Assembly (NCBI GenBank): GCA_017623115.1
Contig: JAGAPT010000022.1
Coordinates: 44,715 to 108,714, forward strand
Length of the DNA: 64,000 nt
Direction of reading: 5' to 3'
Source: Alistipes sp.
GTDB taxonomy: Bacteria > Bacteroidota > Bacteroidia > Bacteroidales > Rikenellaceae
Shown here: piece by piece, positions 32,697 to 41,173 of the stretch
How positions within the stretch are numbered: the stretch's first letter is position 1
Layout of the letters: each line of letters starts with the position of its first letter
Position numbers and translations under genes: made by a program
The notes under the pieces: generated by a model
Told to the model about the DNA's origin: nothing
Databases searched by the model: none
The model's input: only the letters and a program-made list of their open reading frames with translations

Positions 32697-33788
32697 ATGG
32701 CATACAATCTCCCCAAAAAACTGAAATGGCTCAACCCCTTTGGGAAGCCGGAGCGCAACCCCGGACTTCCAGAACCGCTGCCCGACACCTCCGAAAAGCG
32801 GCTCGTGAAGGTCTATGTCGAGGGGTATGAGGATGTCGCCTTTTGGCGAGCCATCTTCGACCACTTCCGCAACCCCTATATCCGTTTTGAGATTTCGGTG
32901 CCCGACCGAGGCGACCTGCCCAAAGGCAAGAAGGTGGTCATGAGCATGATTCCACGCTCGTCGGAGGAGCTGTTGCTGTGCGTCGATTCGGACTTCGACT
33001 ACCTCTTCGACGGCGCCACCGAAACGGCACGGCTGGTCAACGACTCGCCCTACCTGTTTCACACCTACGCCTATGCCACGGAGAATTACCTCTGCTACGC
33101 ACCCTCGTTACACAATGTTTGTGTCAAGGCGACGAAGAACGACACCCGCATCTTCGATTTCGTGCATTTCATGGAGGGATATTCCCGCACCATCTACCCC
33201 CTCTTCGTGTGGTATGCCTTCTCGGCGTTGCAATCCGAGGAGCACATCTTCCCGTTAGCCGACTTCAAGGCAGCGGTTCGCCTCGGGTATCTCGACCTGA
33301 GCAACAATGGCGATAACACACTGCTCTGGCTGGGTCGCAATGTCCTGCGCCGCGAACGGATGTTGCGCGAAAAGAATCCGCAGATGATTGCCCCCATGCA
33401 GCGTTTCGAGCAGTTGCTGGCCACGCGCGGTGTCACCCCCGAGACGACCTATCTCTATATGCACGGCCACACGCTGATGGACAACGTGGTGATGGTCTGC
33501 CTGGAAACCGTCTGCGGCAAATTACGCGAGATGTCGTTAGCCCGCATCCATGCCTCGGAGAAACAAGGGGTTGCCCTGAAAAACGAATTGGCCAATTACA
33601 ACAACTCGTTGCGCTCGATACGCGACGTGCTGCTCGACAACGAAAACTACACCGAGTGCCCGCTCTACGAGCGATTGCGTGGCGACATCGAACGCTACCT
33701 GACACACGCCATCAGCCACCTGCTCCAACAGCCGGGCACCGAGCCCGAGAAAAAAAATCCCGGTATGAAATTTGGCAACTCAGCCTAA
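32697..33788 (+). CDS. DUF4435 (TOPRIM-like) protein
   Basis: A 363-residue cytosolic protein whose N-terminal half fits the DUF4435 family: VKVYVEGYEDVAFWRAIFDHF (residues about 36-56) and LLLCVDSDFDYLF near 95-107, the Glu and Asp-x-Asp pattern of a TOPRIM-like metal site. DUF4435 is found in OLD-nuclease-related and ABC-ATPase-associated proteins; here it is alone, with no ATPase beside it. The start at 32697 follows the promoter directly. A role in DNA or RNA handling is inferred from the fold only. Confidence 0.82.
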   Translation: MAYNLPKKLKWLNPFGKPERNPGLPEPLPDTSEKRLVKVYVEGYEDVAFWRAIFDHFRNPYIRFEISVPDRGDLPKGKKVVMSMIPRSSEELLLCVDSDFDYLFDGATETARLVNDSPYLFHTYAYATENYLCYAPSLHNVCVKATKNDTRIFDFVHFMEGYSRTIYPLFVWYAFSALQSEEHIFPLADFKAAVRLGYLDLSNNGDNTLLWLGRNVLRRERMLREKNPQMIAPMQRFEQLLATRGVTPETTYLYMHGHTLMDNVVMVCLETVCGKLREMSLARIHASEKQGVALKNELANYNNSLRSIRDVLLDNENYTECPLYERLRGDIERYLTHAISHLLQQPGTEPEKKNPGMKFGNSA

Positions 33789-33794
33789 AGTGGC

Positions 33795-33802
33795 TATCTT
33801 TG
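33795..33802 (+). promoter_or_regulatory. -7 box of the SlyD-type gene
   Basis: TATCTTTG 48 bp before the ATG at 33851, right after the previous stop codon. Confidence 0.75.
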
Positions 33803-33850
33803 TCGCCCCGAAACGAAGCTAAGAATTAGTAAATTAATAGACAAGCAAGT

Positions 33851-34402
33851 ATGAAAGTAGAAGCAAACAAGATGGTGGCTGTTGATTACAAGCTCACCGT
33901 TGATGGTCAGATTGCCGACCAGTCGCGTCCGGGTCAGCCCCTGGAGTTCATTTGTGGCACGGGTATGCTGCTCCCGAAGTTCGAGGCAGCTATCGAGGGC
34001 AAGGAGCCCGGCGAGAAGGTGTCGTTCACCCTGGAGCCGAAGGATGGATACGGTGAGGTGATTCCCGAGGCGATTGTCGAGTTGCCGAAGACGATTTTCA
34101 TGGTCGATGGCAAGATTGCCGAGGATATTCTCTTCGAGGGTTCGCAGATTCCGATGGCCGATGCACAGGGCAACCGCATGATGGGCCTCGTGAAGGAGGT
34201 TGGCGAGGAGAGCGTCAAGATGGACTTCAACCACCCGATGGCCGGCAAGACCCTCAACTTCGAGGTGGAGGTAGTCTCGGTACGTGACGTTACGCCCGAG
34301 GATTTGCAGGGCAGCTGCTCGTGCGGCCACTGCGGTGGCGAGGGCGATTGCAACTGCGAGGGCGATCACCACGAGGGCTGCGATTGCGGCCACTGCCACT
34401 AA
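33851..34402 (+). CDS. slyD: SlyD-type FKBP peptidyl-prolyl isomerase with metal-binding tail
   Basis: A 183-residue cytosolic prolyl isomerase and chaperone. The FKBP domain (residues about 1-70 and 125-155) encloses an insert-in-flap region (70-125), the SlyD layout; typical segments are VDYKLTVDGQ, EFICGTGMLLPKFE and MDFNHPMAGKTL. The last 30 residues are Cys/His-rich (SCGHCGG, GDHHEGCDCGHCH), like the nickel/zinc-binding tail of E. coli SlyD that helps hydrogenase and metal homeostasis. No hydrogenase genes are in this window. Confidence 0.93.
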   Translation: MKVEANKMVAVDYKLTVDGQIADQSRPGQPLEFICGTGMLLPKFEAAIEGKEPGEKVSFTLEPKDGYGEVIPEAIVELPKTIFMVDGKIAEDILFEGSQIPMADAQGNRMMGLVKEVGEESVKMDFNHPMAGKTLNFEVEVVSVRDVTPEDLQGSCSCGHCGGEGDCNCEGDHHEGCDCGHCH

Positions 34403-34410
34403 ACCATTTG

Positions 34411-34449
34411 AAGGGTGTATCCAACAAGCTGTGAGGACACACCCTTTTT
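34411..34449 (+). terminator. First terminator after slyD
   Basis: An 8-bp stem (34411-34418 with 34439-34446) followed by TTT. Confidence 0.7.
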
Positions 34450-34455
34450 CTTTGG

Positions 34456-34496
34456 AGTTGTCTAACAAGGCTGCTTTGTTAGACAACTTCTTTTTC
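34456..34496 (+). terminator. Second hairpin after slyD
   Basis: A 13-bp perfect stem (34456-34468 with 34476-34488) followed by TCTTTTTC. Together with the previous hairpin it insulates the next cluster. Confidence 0.78.
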
Positions 34497-34529
34497 ACCC
34501 ATTCTCACGCCTCGCATCACCATTTCTCC

Positions 34530-35672
34530 GTGTTTACCCTACGCCAATACCTCTTCTCGCTCATCGACCCCTACGGACTGACACGCACCCTGCGCGAGGT
34601 GTCGTTGTGCCGTGACGAAGCGGGACGAGCTATCTATTCGGCAGGGAACTCGGCCGTCGTCTTTCGTATCCGCCATGCCGATGGCGAGGGGGCTCTCCGT
34701 TGCTACCTGCGCCCCAACCCACGCCTCAAAGCCTTGTATGGCGAGCAGGTGCTTGAGCAGGAGCTCTTCATCTACGAAACACCCACCACGGGGCGTTGGG
34801 TCGATGTTGTGCTGACCGAGTGGCGGGAGGGTATCACCCTGCAAGCGGCTATCGAAGAGGCTGCCCGAGCGCACGATGCCGTGCAGCTGGGTCGCTTGGC
34901 CAAGGCCTTCGACCAACTGGCCTGCCAACTCGTGGCCGACGATTGGGCACACGGCGGCCTGAAGCCCGACAATCTGATTCTCGACCCTGCGGGGCAGTTG
35001 CACCTCATCGACTTTGATGCCTGCTACCTCCCCTCGATGCAGGGACTTCACGCCATCGAATTGGGGACACGCGCTTTTCAACACCCCAAGCGCACGGCTC
35101 AAGATTTCAACGAGCGGTTAGACGACTACCCGGCCACGCTGATCACGATCGCCCTGCATGCGCTGGCAATGGACCCCTCGCTTTACGATCGCTACGGAAC
35201 GCGCGACGGCCTGCTCCTCGACCCGCATCGGCTGGAGGGAGATCCGGCCTACGAAGAGCTCTTATCGCTCTTTGAGTGCGCAGGCGATGCCCGTCTTTAT
35301 CGCATGGCATGCGCCTTGCGACATCCGTTGGCTGACAATCCGGCACTCGTCGGATTATTTCAAGCACCCGAGCCTTACAACGACCCGACGGGCGCATCGC
35401 TCGAGCTCTTTGCCGAATGGGGCTTGTGGGGTTTTCGGTGCAAGGAGCGGGTGGTCATTCCACCCCGCTACGACAACGGCTTCGACTTCAGCGAAGGGGT
35501 AGCAGCCGTGCAGGTCGGTCGTCGCTGGCACTTTATCGACCCCTCGGGGCGTGTAGTGCTGCATGTGCCACCCTGCGAAGCGGTTAAACCGTTCCGCAAC
35601 GGACGGGCTACCTTTCTCCACCACGGCACCCGCCAAGCAATCGACATCACGGGGCGAATATTTGATATTTAA
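34530..35672 (+). CDS. Pseudokinase with C-terminal WG repeats (A)
   Basis: A 380-residue protein. The N-terminal ~240 residues have a protein-kinase fold: glycine-loop region YSAGNSAVVFRI, catalytic-loop-like HGGLKPDNLIL and metal-loop-like LHLIDFDAC. The HRD Asp is Gly (HGG), and the VAIK Lys position appears to be Arg, so phosphotransfer is doubtful. The last ~90 residues hold WG (KWG) beta repeats (WGFRCKERVVIPPRYDNGFDFSEG, WHFIDPSGRVV), a ligand- or protein-binding module. The start is a GTG at 34530 right after the double terminator. It precedes DUF4954 by 46 bp, and a related protein lies two genes on. Function unknown. Confidence 0.75.
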   Translation: MFTLRQYLFSLIDPYGLTRTLREVSLCRDEAGRAIYSAGNSAVVFRIRHADGEGALRCYLRPNPRLKALYGEQVLEQELFIYETPTTGRWVDVVLTEWREGITLQAAIEEAARAHDAVQLGRLAKAFDQLACQLVADDWAHGGLKPDNLILDPAGQLHLIDFDACYLPSMQGLHAIELGTRAFQHPKRTAQDFNERLDDYPATLITIALHALAMDPSLYDRYGTRDGLLLDPHRLEGDPAYEELLSLFECAGDARLYRMACALRHPLADNPALVGLFQAPEPYNDPTGASLELFAEWGLWGFRCKERVVIPPRYDNGFDFSEGVAAVQVGRRWHFIDPSGRVVLHVPPCEAVKPFRNGRATFLHHGTRQAIDITGRIFDI

Positions 35673-35683
35673 GTACAAATCAC

Positions 35684-35691
35684 TATATTTG
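35684..35691 (+). promoter_or_regulatory. -7 box of the DUF4954 gene
   Basis: TATATTTG 27 bp before the ATG at 35719. Confidence 0.68.
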
Positions 35692-35718
35692 CAGATAATT
35701 TAGCACACAAATGCATCG

Positions 35719-37440
35719 ATGAGAAGGCTGACACATACCGAAATAGAGGCCGTCAAGGCATTGGGAAACTATGCCGAAGATTGGTCGGAGGTCTATGTAT
35801 CGGAGGATTTCCGCCCCGAGCAACTGCAACAAAGCCGGTTGAGCGGTCGCGTAGAACTCGCTTCGGAGGCCCGCATCATCGGCTCGACGGTTGCCAACTA
35901 CCGCATCGGCGAGCGCACGCTCATTGAGCAGGTAACGGCTCTGCAATGCCGCCACCGCAGCACGTTCGGCAATGGCGTGAAGGTGGCCACGATGAACGAA
36001 AATGGTGGGCGCACAGTCAAAATCTGCGACACACTGAGTGCCCAGGTCGCCTACATGATGGCACTCTACCGCCATCGCCCCCAACTCATCGAAGCCCTCG
36101 AAAAACTCGTCGACCAAGTGGCCGAGGAGCGTGCTGACACCCTCGGCACCGTGGGAGCCGATTGCACGTTGCAAGGTACACGTTTCATCCGCGAGATGCG
36201 CATCGGCGACCGTGTTACGGTCGATGGTGCTTCGATACTCGAAAATGGTTCATTATGCGACGACTGCCACATCGGCGTTGATGTCAAAGCCTACGACTTC
36301 ATCGTTGCCGAAGGAGCCCACATCGCCAATGGGGTAACCATCGAGCATTGTTTCGTCGGCGAGAGTTGCATCCTCGACAAGGGATTCACCGCAGCCGAAT
36401 CGCTCTTCTTTGCCAATTCACACTGCGAGAATGGCGAGGCCGCCTCGATTTTTGCCGGTCCCTACACCGTCTCGCACCACAAATCCTCGTTGCTCATTGC
36501 CGGTATGTTCTCCTTTTTCAATGCCGGCAGTGCCTCAAACCAGAGCAACCACCTCTTCAAGAGCGGAGCCGTCCACCAGGCCATCCATCCGCGCGGCTGT
36601 AAGTTTGCCAGCGGTGCCTACATCATGGCTCCGGCCGTCGAGGGTGCCTTCACGATGGTCATGGGACACCATTCGCGCCACCACGACACCTCGGCCTTCC
36701 CCTACTCCTACCTCTTGGAGCGGGAGGAGCGCACCTTCCTCTTGCCGGCCGTCAACCTAACGAGCTATGGCACGGTGCGCGACCTGGAGAAGTGGCCGCA
36801 ACGCGACCGCCGTCAGGTGATGCGCGATGTCATCAACTTCGAAGCCCATAACCCCTATACGACCGGGAGCATGATGCGGGCCGTCGAGATTCTCCACTCC
36901 CTCGAGGAGCTCAACCCCGACAGCCCCGTCTATAGTTATAACCGCGTTCAGATTCGTGCTGCCGCCCTGCAACGGGGCATCACGCTCTACAATCGGGCTA
37001 TCGTCGCCTCGCTCGGCATGATGCTGGCTCGTGGCACAACGGAGGCGCACTACAACGGCTCGGGTCGTTGGGTCGACATGGCCGGACAATACATTGCCAA
37101 GACGGTGGTTGAACGCCTCCTCGACAGCATCGAACGGGGAGAGATCACCTCGCTCACGGCTATCGACAACGAACTGCGCGTCTTTGCCATCCACTACGAC
37201 GACTACGCCCACAGCTGGGCCGAGCAGGTCTACGCCTCACTTCTCGGACATCTGCCCACCGACGAGGAGATTCGCGAAGCCATCGAGGCGGGGCACAATG
37301 CGCAAGAAAAGATGCTCCACCTGACCGAAATCGATCGCAAGCGGGACTATGCTCCCGAGATGGCGGTTGGCTATGGCATCGATGGCGAAAGCTCCGAAGA
37401 GCGCATTTCCGATTTCCGCCAGGTGCGCAACCTGCATTAA
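35719..37440 (+). CDS. DUF4954 left-handed beta-helix protein
   Basis: A 573-residue protein of the Bacteroidota family DUF4954. Residues about 130-320 show hexapeptide-like turns typical of a left-handed beta-helix, as in sugar-nucleotide acyl- and pyrophosphoryl-transferases, with GVTIEHCFVGESCILDKG and IHPRGCKFASGAYIMAP. Both ends are helical and without known motifs. HHSRHHDTS is a notable His cluster near residue 315. The reaction is not known. It has its own promoter and sits between the two pseudokinase/WG genes, 11 bp before the vWA gene. Confidence 0.85.
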   Translation: MRRLTHTEIEAVKALGNYAEDWSEVYVSEDFRPEQLQQSRLSGRVELASEARIIGSTVANYRIGERTLIEQVTALQCRHRSTFGNGVKVATMNENGGRTVKICDTLSAQVAYMMALYRHRPQLIEALEKLVDQVAEERADTLGTVGADCTLQGTRFIREMRIGDRVTVDGASILENGSLCDDCHIGVDVKAYDFIVAEGAHIANGVTIEHCFVGESCILDKGFTAAESLFFANSHCENGEAASIFAGPYTVSHHKSSLLIAGMFSFFNAGSASNQSNHLFKSGAVHQAIHPRGCKFASGAYIMAPAVEGAFTMVMGHHSRHHDTSAFPYSYLLEREERTFLLPAVNLTSYGTVRDLEKWPQRDRRQVMRDVINFEAHNPYTTGSMMRAVEILHSLEELNPDSPVYSYNRVQIRAAALQRGITLYNRAIVASLGMMLARGTTEAHYNGSGRWVDMAGQYIAKTVVERLLDSIERGEITSLTAIDNELRVFAIHYDDYAHSWAEQVYASLLGHLPTDEEIREAIEAGHNAQEKMLHLTEIDRKRDYAPEMAVGYGIDGESSEERISDFRQVRNLH

Positions 37441-37451
37441 ACCCACAAGGC

Positions 37452-38312
37452 ATGTACACACAAAGCATCACACGCGCACATCGTACAGCCTTTGTGCTGT
37501 TAATTGATGCCTCGGGGTCCATGGCCGAGACCATTCAGTTTCGCAACACCTACTGCTCCAAAGCCGAGGTAGTTGCCTCGCTGACCAACGAACTGCTCTT
37601 CGAACTAATCGAACGAGCCCGACGCACGGAGGGGATTCGGGACTACTACGATGTAGCCCTTATCGGCTACTCGGACGACGACCGTGTCTACTCGTTACCC
37701 GATGGGGGCGAGCCCCGTTTTCGTTCCATCTGCGAGTTGGCCGACCTGCCGAAGTCCATCAACCGCACCCTCTATGAGGTGCGCCAACCCGACGGCTCGA
37801 TTGCGCTGCGCACCTTCGACACCCCGCAATGGGTGGAGCCGCAGGCTGCCGGCCAGACCCCGATGATTGAGGCACTGCGTGTCGCCCGCGACCTGCTTTC
37901 GAAATGGTGCGCCGAGCCGACACACGGCCACAGTTTTCCGCCCATCATCTTCAACATCACCGATGGCGAAGCCACGGATGGCGACGAGGAGGAGTTACGC
38001 CATGTCGCCGAGCAAATCCGCTCGTTGGGGACGACCGATGGAACGGCTTTGTTGCTCAACATCCACATCACCTCGACCGAGGGCGAGCGCACGCTCTGTT
38101 TCCCGGGTGTCGAGGAGTTGTTACCCGAGCAACGCTACGCCCGTCTGCTCTATGATTGCTCGAGCGAGATGCCGGCCTGCTTCAACGAGGCTATCCTGGC
38201 CATGAAGCGCACGATGGCTCTGCCTCCGTTTCGCGGCATGAGTTTCAATGCCTCGCCAACCGAACTCATGGCGATGCTCAACATAGGTTCCATCAGCGTC
38301 AAGACCGAGTAA
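37452..38312 (+). CDS. von Willebrand factor A domain protein (TerY-like)
   Basis: A 286-residue cytosolic protein with one vWA domain. The metal-ion-dependent adhesion site is complete: DASGSMAE near residue 19, Thr in AGQTPMIEAL and Asp in NITDGEATDGD. No signal or transmembrane segment. Size and start resemble TerY-like vWA proteins, which pair with kinase- and phosphatase-like partners in stress or signalling modules. The stop is separated from the next pseudokinase gene by one base, so they are co-translated. Confidence 0.88.
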   Translation: MYTQSITRAHRTAFVLLIDASGSMAETIQFRNTYCSKAEVVASLTNELLFELIERARRTEGIRDYYDVALIGYSDDDRVYSLPDGGEPRFRSICELADLPKSINRTLYEVRQPDGSIALRTFDTPQWVEPQAAGQTPMIEALRVARDLLSKWCAEPTHGHSFPPIIFNITDGEATDGDEEELRHVAEQIRSLGTTDGTALLLNIHITSTEGERTLCFPGVEELLPEQRYARLLYDCSSEMPACFNEAILAMKRTMALPPFRGMSFNASPTELMAMLNIGSISVKTE

Positions 38313-38313
38313 G

Positions 38314-40245
38314 ATGGCTGCTACCCTGACCTGCTTCCAGCAAGCGTTGTTGAGCCCTGCATTCGGCTTTCGCACGCTCCGCAACTTCGAGGTAATGATC
38401 ACCACGGAGGGGTTGCCTGCGCTGCATCGCACGAGTCGTTTCGTCGAAGCCGAACTGCGCATCGATGGCGCACACTACCTCTTGGCCATGCCCCTAACAT
38501 GGACCATCGAGCAACAAAGCGAACCCATTTTACGTCGCATACAAACCCTCCGCTACGATTTTGTAGCCTCCGTAACCCTACTTCCCGGCGAGTTATGTGC
38601 ACAAGAGTGCGGAAATACACAGCCCATCACGCTTGTGCTGCAGGCACTGCCCGGTGTACCCCTCCTCGAAGGGGCCGCCCGCCTCACGCTCGACGAGCGT
38701 CTTGAGGCACTGAACGCCTTGGAGCAAGCGATGCGCCAAAACCACTTTGCCCACAACAACCTCAAGGAGGAGAATCTGCGCATGGTCGGGCGACGACTGG
38801 TGCTGATTCGCTGTTTCGATGCTACGACCAACGGCTCCACCGAGGCCGATGCCCGCGCCTTTGAAGAGTTGCGCACCTGGCTGGGGGCTACACCCACGCC
38901 CTCGCCCTGCGAGCCGACAACAAGGGCACAAGCAACGGATCAACCATCTTCACACCCCGATCGACGGATGGGATATGCATCCGAGGGGCTGATTTGCTTC
39001 GAGCAGGCGTCGAAATTTGGCTATATGGATACGGCCGGTCGGGTGGTTATCGAACCTTGTTTTCGACGTGCAGACGACTTCCACGAGAATCGTGCGGTCG
39101 TCGAGGGCGAGAAGGGGACAGGCGTCATCGACTGTGAGGGGCACTACATTCTGCCGGCCTGCTACGAGGCCATCGACTACGACATTGCCCGAAGCCGATT
39201 CCGTGTGACCCGCAACGACCGACAAGCATGGTTTGACTACCTCGGCGAGCAACTCACCGACTGGGAGCCCATCCACAACACAACCCCCTATTTTTCAAAC
39301 GACAATAAACAAAACAATAGCCTTATGGAACATGTAAAGACCTTGATTATCGGTAGTGGACCGGCAGGATATACGGCCGCCATCTACCTCTCGCGCGCCA
39401 ATCTGCAACCCGTACTCTACGAAGGATTGCAGCCGGGCGGACAGCTCACGACGACCACCCTGATTGAGAACTATCCGGGCTTCGCCCATGGCGTGGATGC
39501 CAACGAACTGATGGCTGCCATGCGTCAGCAGGCCGAAAACCTCGGCACGACGATTCGCTCGGGCTGCATCACGAAAGTAGACCTCTCGGCACGTCCGTTC
39601 CACATCACGGTCGAGGATGGCACCGAAATCGAAGCCGAGAGCCTCATTGTCGCCACGGGAGCCACGGCCAAATACCTCGGTCTACCCTCCGAGTTGCAGT
39701 TCCGTGGTCAGGGTGTCAGTGCCTGTGCCACCTGCGACGGATTCTTCTACCGCAAGCGCGACGTAGCCGTCGTAGGCGGTGGCGACACGGCTTGTGAGGA
39801 GGCCACCTACCTCGCCTCGCTCTGCCGTCAGGTCTACATGATTGTCCGCAAGCCTTTCCTGCGTGCCTCACAGGCGATGCAGCAGCGCGTCTTCGACACA
39901 CCGAACATCGAGGTGCTGTTCGAGTACAACACGGCCGAGGTGCTGGGCGACGAGAGCGGTGTTACGGGAGTCCGTGTCCGCAAGACGGACGGCACGGAGC
40001 GTACGCTCGATGTAGCCGGCTTCTTCCTGGCCATTGGCCACCACCCCAACACCGACCTCTTTACAGGGCAGTTGGCAACCGACGATGAGGGTTACATCCA
40101 AGTCGAGCCGGGCACCTCGAAGACCTCGGTCGAGGGCGTCTTTGCTGCCGGCGATGTGAAAGACCCGCACTACCGTCAAGCGATTGCCGCTGCCGGTTCG
40201 GGCTGCATGGCCGCTTTGGATTGCGAACGCTTCTTACGCCAATAA
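38314..40245 (+). CDS. trxB: Pseudokinase/WG protein (B) in frame with thioredoxin reductase
   Basis: One uninterrupted frame of 643 codons. Residues 1-337: degenerate kinase-like domain (HNNLKEENLRM in place of HRDLKPEN, RCFDAT in place of DFG) and WG repeats (FGYMDTAGRVVIEP, GTGVIDCEGHYILP). Residues 338-643: complete thioredoxin reductase starting at MEHVKTLIIGSGPAGYTA, with redox pair CATC (CATCDGFFYR), NADPH loop GGGDTACEEA and FAD motif GVFAAGDVKD. The reductase reduces thioredoxin with NADPH. The linker TTPYFSNDNKQNNSL reads like a translated 5' UTR, so either a stop codon has been lost or both a fusion and a free reductase (ATG 39325, possible -7 box TATTTTTC at 39290) are made. Confidence 0.85.
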   Translation: MAATLTCFQQALLSPAFGFRTLRNFEVMITTEGLPALHRTSRFVEAELRIDGAHYLLAMPLTWTIEQQSEPILRRIQTLRYDFVASVTLLPGELCAQECGNTQPITLVLQALPGVPLLEGAARLTLDERLEALNALEQAMRQNHFAHNNLKEENLRMVGRRLVLIRCFDATTNGSTEADARAFEELRTWLGATPTPSPCEPTTRAQATDQPSSHPDRRMGYASEGLICFEQASKFGYMDTAGRVVIEPCFRRADDFHENRAVVEGEKGTGVIDCEGHYILPACYEAIDYDIARSRFRVTRNDRQAWFDYLGEQLTDWEPIHNTTPYFSNDNKQNNSLMEHVKTLIIGSGPAGYTAAIYLSRANLQPVLYEGLQPGGQLTTTTLIENYPGFAHGVDANELMAAMRQQAENLGTTIRSGCITKVDLSARPFHITVEDGTEIEAESLIVATGATAKYLGLPSELQFRGQGVSACATCDGFFYRKRDVAVVGGGDTACEEATYLASLCRQVYMIVRKPFLRASQAMQQRVFDTPNIEVLFEYNTAEVLGDESGVTGVRVRKTDGTERTLDVAGFFLAIGHHPNTDLFTGQLATDDEGYIQVEPGTSKTSVEGVFAAGDVKDPHYRQAIAAAGSGCMAALDCERFLRQ

Positions 40246-40249
40246 CGCG

Positions 40250-41173
40250 TTGAGTTTCACGGTTACCATATTGGGCTCGGCCTCGGCACGCCCCACTCCC
40301 AACCGACACCCCTCGGGGCAGTTGGTCAACATCCACGAGCAATACTATCTGGTGGATGCCGGGGAGGGTGTGCAGCAGCAGCTCATCAAATATGGCATCA
40401 ACCCACTCAAAATCAGGGAGGTCTTCATCTCACACCTCCATGGCGACCATCTCTATGGGCTCTTTCCGCTCATCTCGACCCTCGGGCTCTATGGGCGACG
40501 CACCCCGCTGAAGGTCTATGCTCCGGCACCCTTTGGCGAGATGTTAGCGGCTCACCTGCGCTACTTCGACACGCAACTACCCTACGAGGTGGTTTGGGTC
40601 GAGGTCGACACGACAAAGCATCGGCTGCTGCTGGAGAATCGTTCCATCGAGGTGTGGAGCATTCCGTTACGTCATCGGGTGCCCTGTGCGGGGTATCTGT
40701 TCCGCGAAAAGGAGCCGGCCCTCAACATCGAGAAGTACAAAATCGAAAAATACGGGCTCTCGATTGCCCAGATCACGGCAGCCAAGCGCGGCGAGGATGT
40801 CGTCTTGGCGGATGGCGAGGTGATTCCCAACGCGGAACTCACCTATCGTCCCTATGCGCCACGCTCCTATGCCTACCTCTCGGATACGAACTACTCGGCC
40901 AAAGCGGCTACGCTCTGCCGAGGGGTAGACCTGCTCTACCATGAGGCAACCTATGCCGCTGCCGAACAACGCTCGGCACGCGACCGAGGCCACTCGACCA
41001 CCCTCGATGCCGCCAAAGCTGCCCTCAAAGCCGAGGCACGAAGATTGCTCATCGGCCACTACTCGTCACGCTACAAGCAACTGGAGCCACTCATCGAGGA
41101 GGCTCGCACGCTCTTTCCCGAGACCTATGCCACGGTCGAGGGCGAAACCTTTACCATTGAGAAACAACGATGA
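40250..41173 (+). CDS. rnz: Ribonuclease Z
   Basis: Endonuclease that trims tRNA 3' ends. Metallo-beta-lactamase fold of 307 residues: opening TVTILGSASARPTPNRHPSG, zinc motif SHLHGDH, LSDTNYS, HEATYA and ending GHYSSRY. The TTG at 40250 is chosen because it places SFTVTILGS at the usual N-terminus; the frame is open further upstream into trxB. It starts 4 bp after the trxB stop and overlaps the methyltransferase gene by 4 bp (ATGA). Confidence 0.94.
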   Translation: MSFTVTILGSASARPTPNRHPSGQLVNIHEQYYLVDAGEGVQQQLIKYGINPLKIREVFISHLHGDHLYGLFPLISTLGLYGRRTPLKVYAPAPFGEMLAAHLRYFDTQLPYEVVWVEVDTTKHRLLLENRSIEVWSIPLRHRVPCAGYLFREKEPALNIEKYKIEKYGLSIAQITAAKRGEDVVLADGEVIPNAELTYRPYAPRSYAYLSDTNYSAKAATLCRGVDLLYHEATYAAAEQRSARDRGHSTTLDAAKAALKAEARRLLIGHYSSRYKQLEPLIEEARTLFPETYATVEGETFTIEKQR

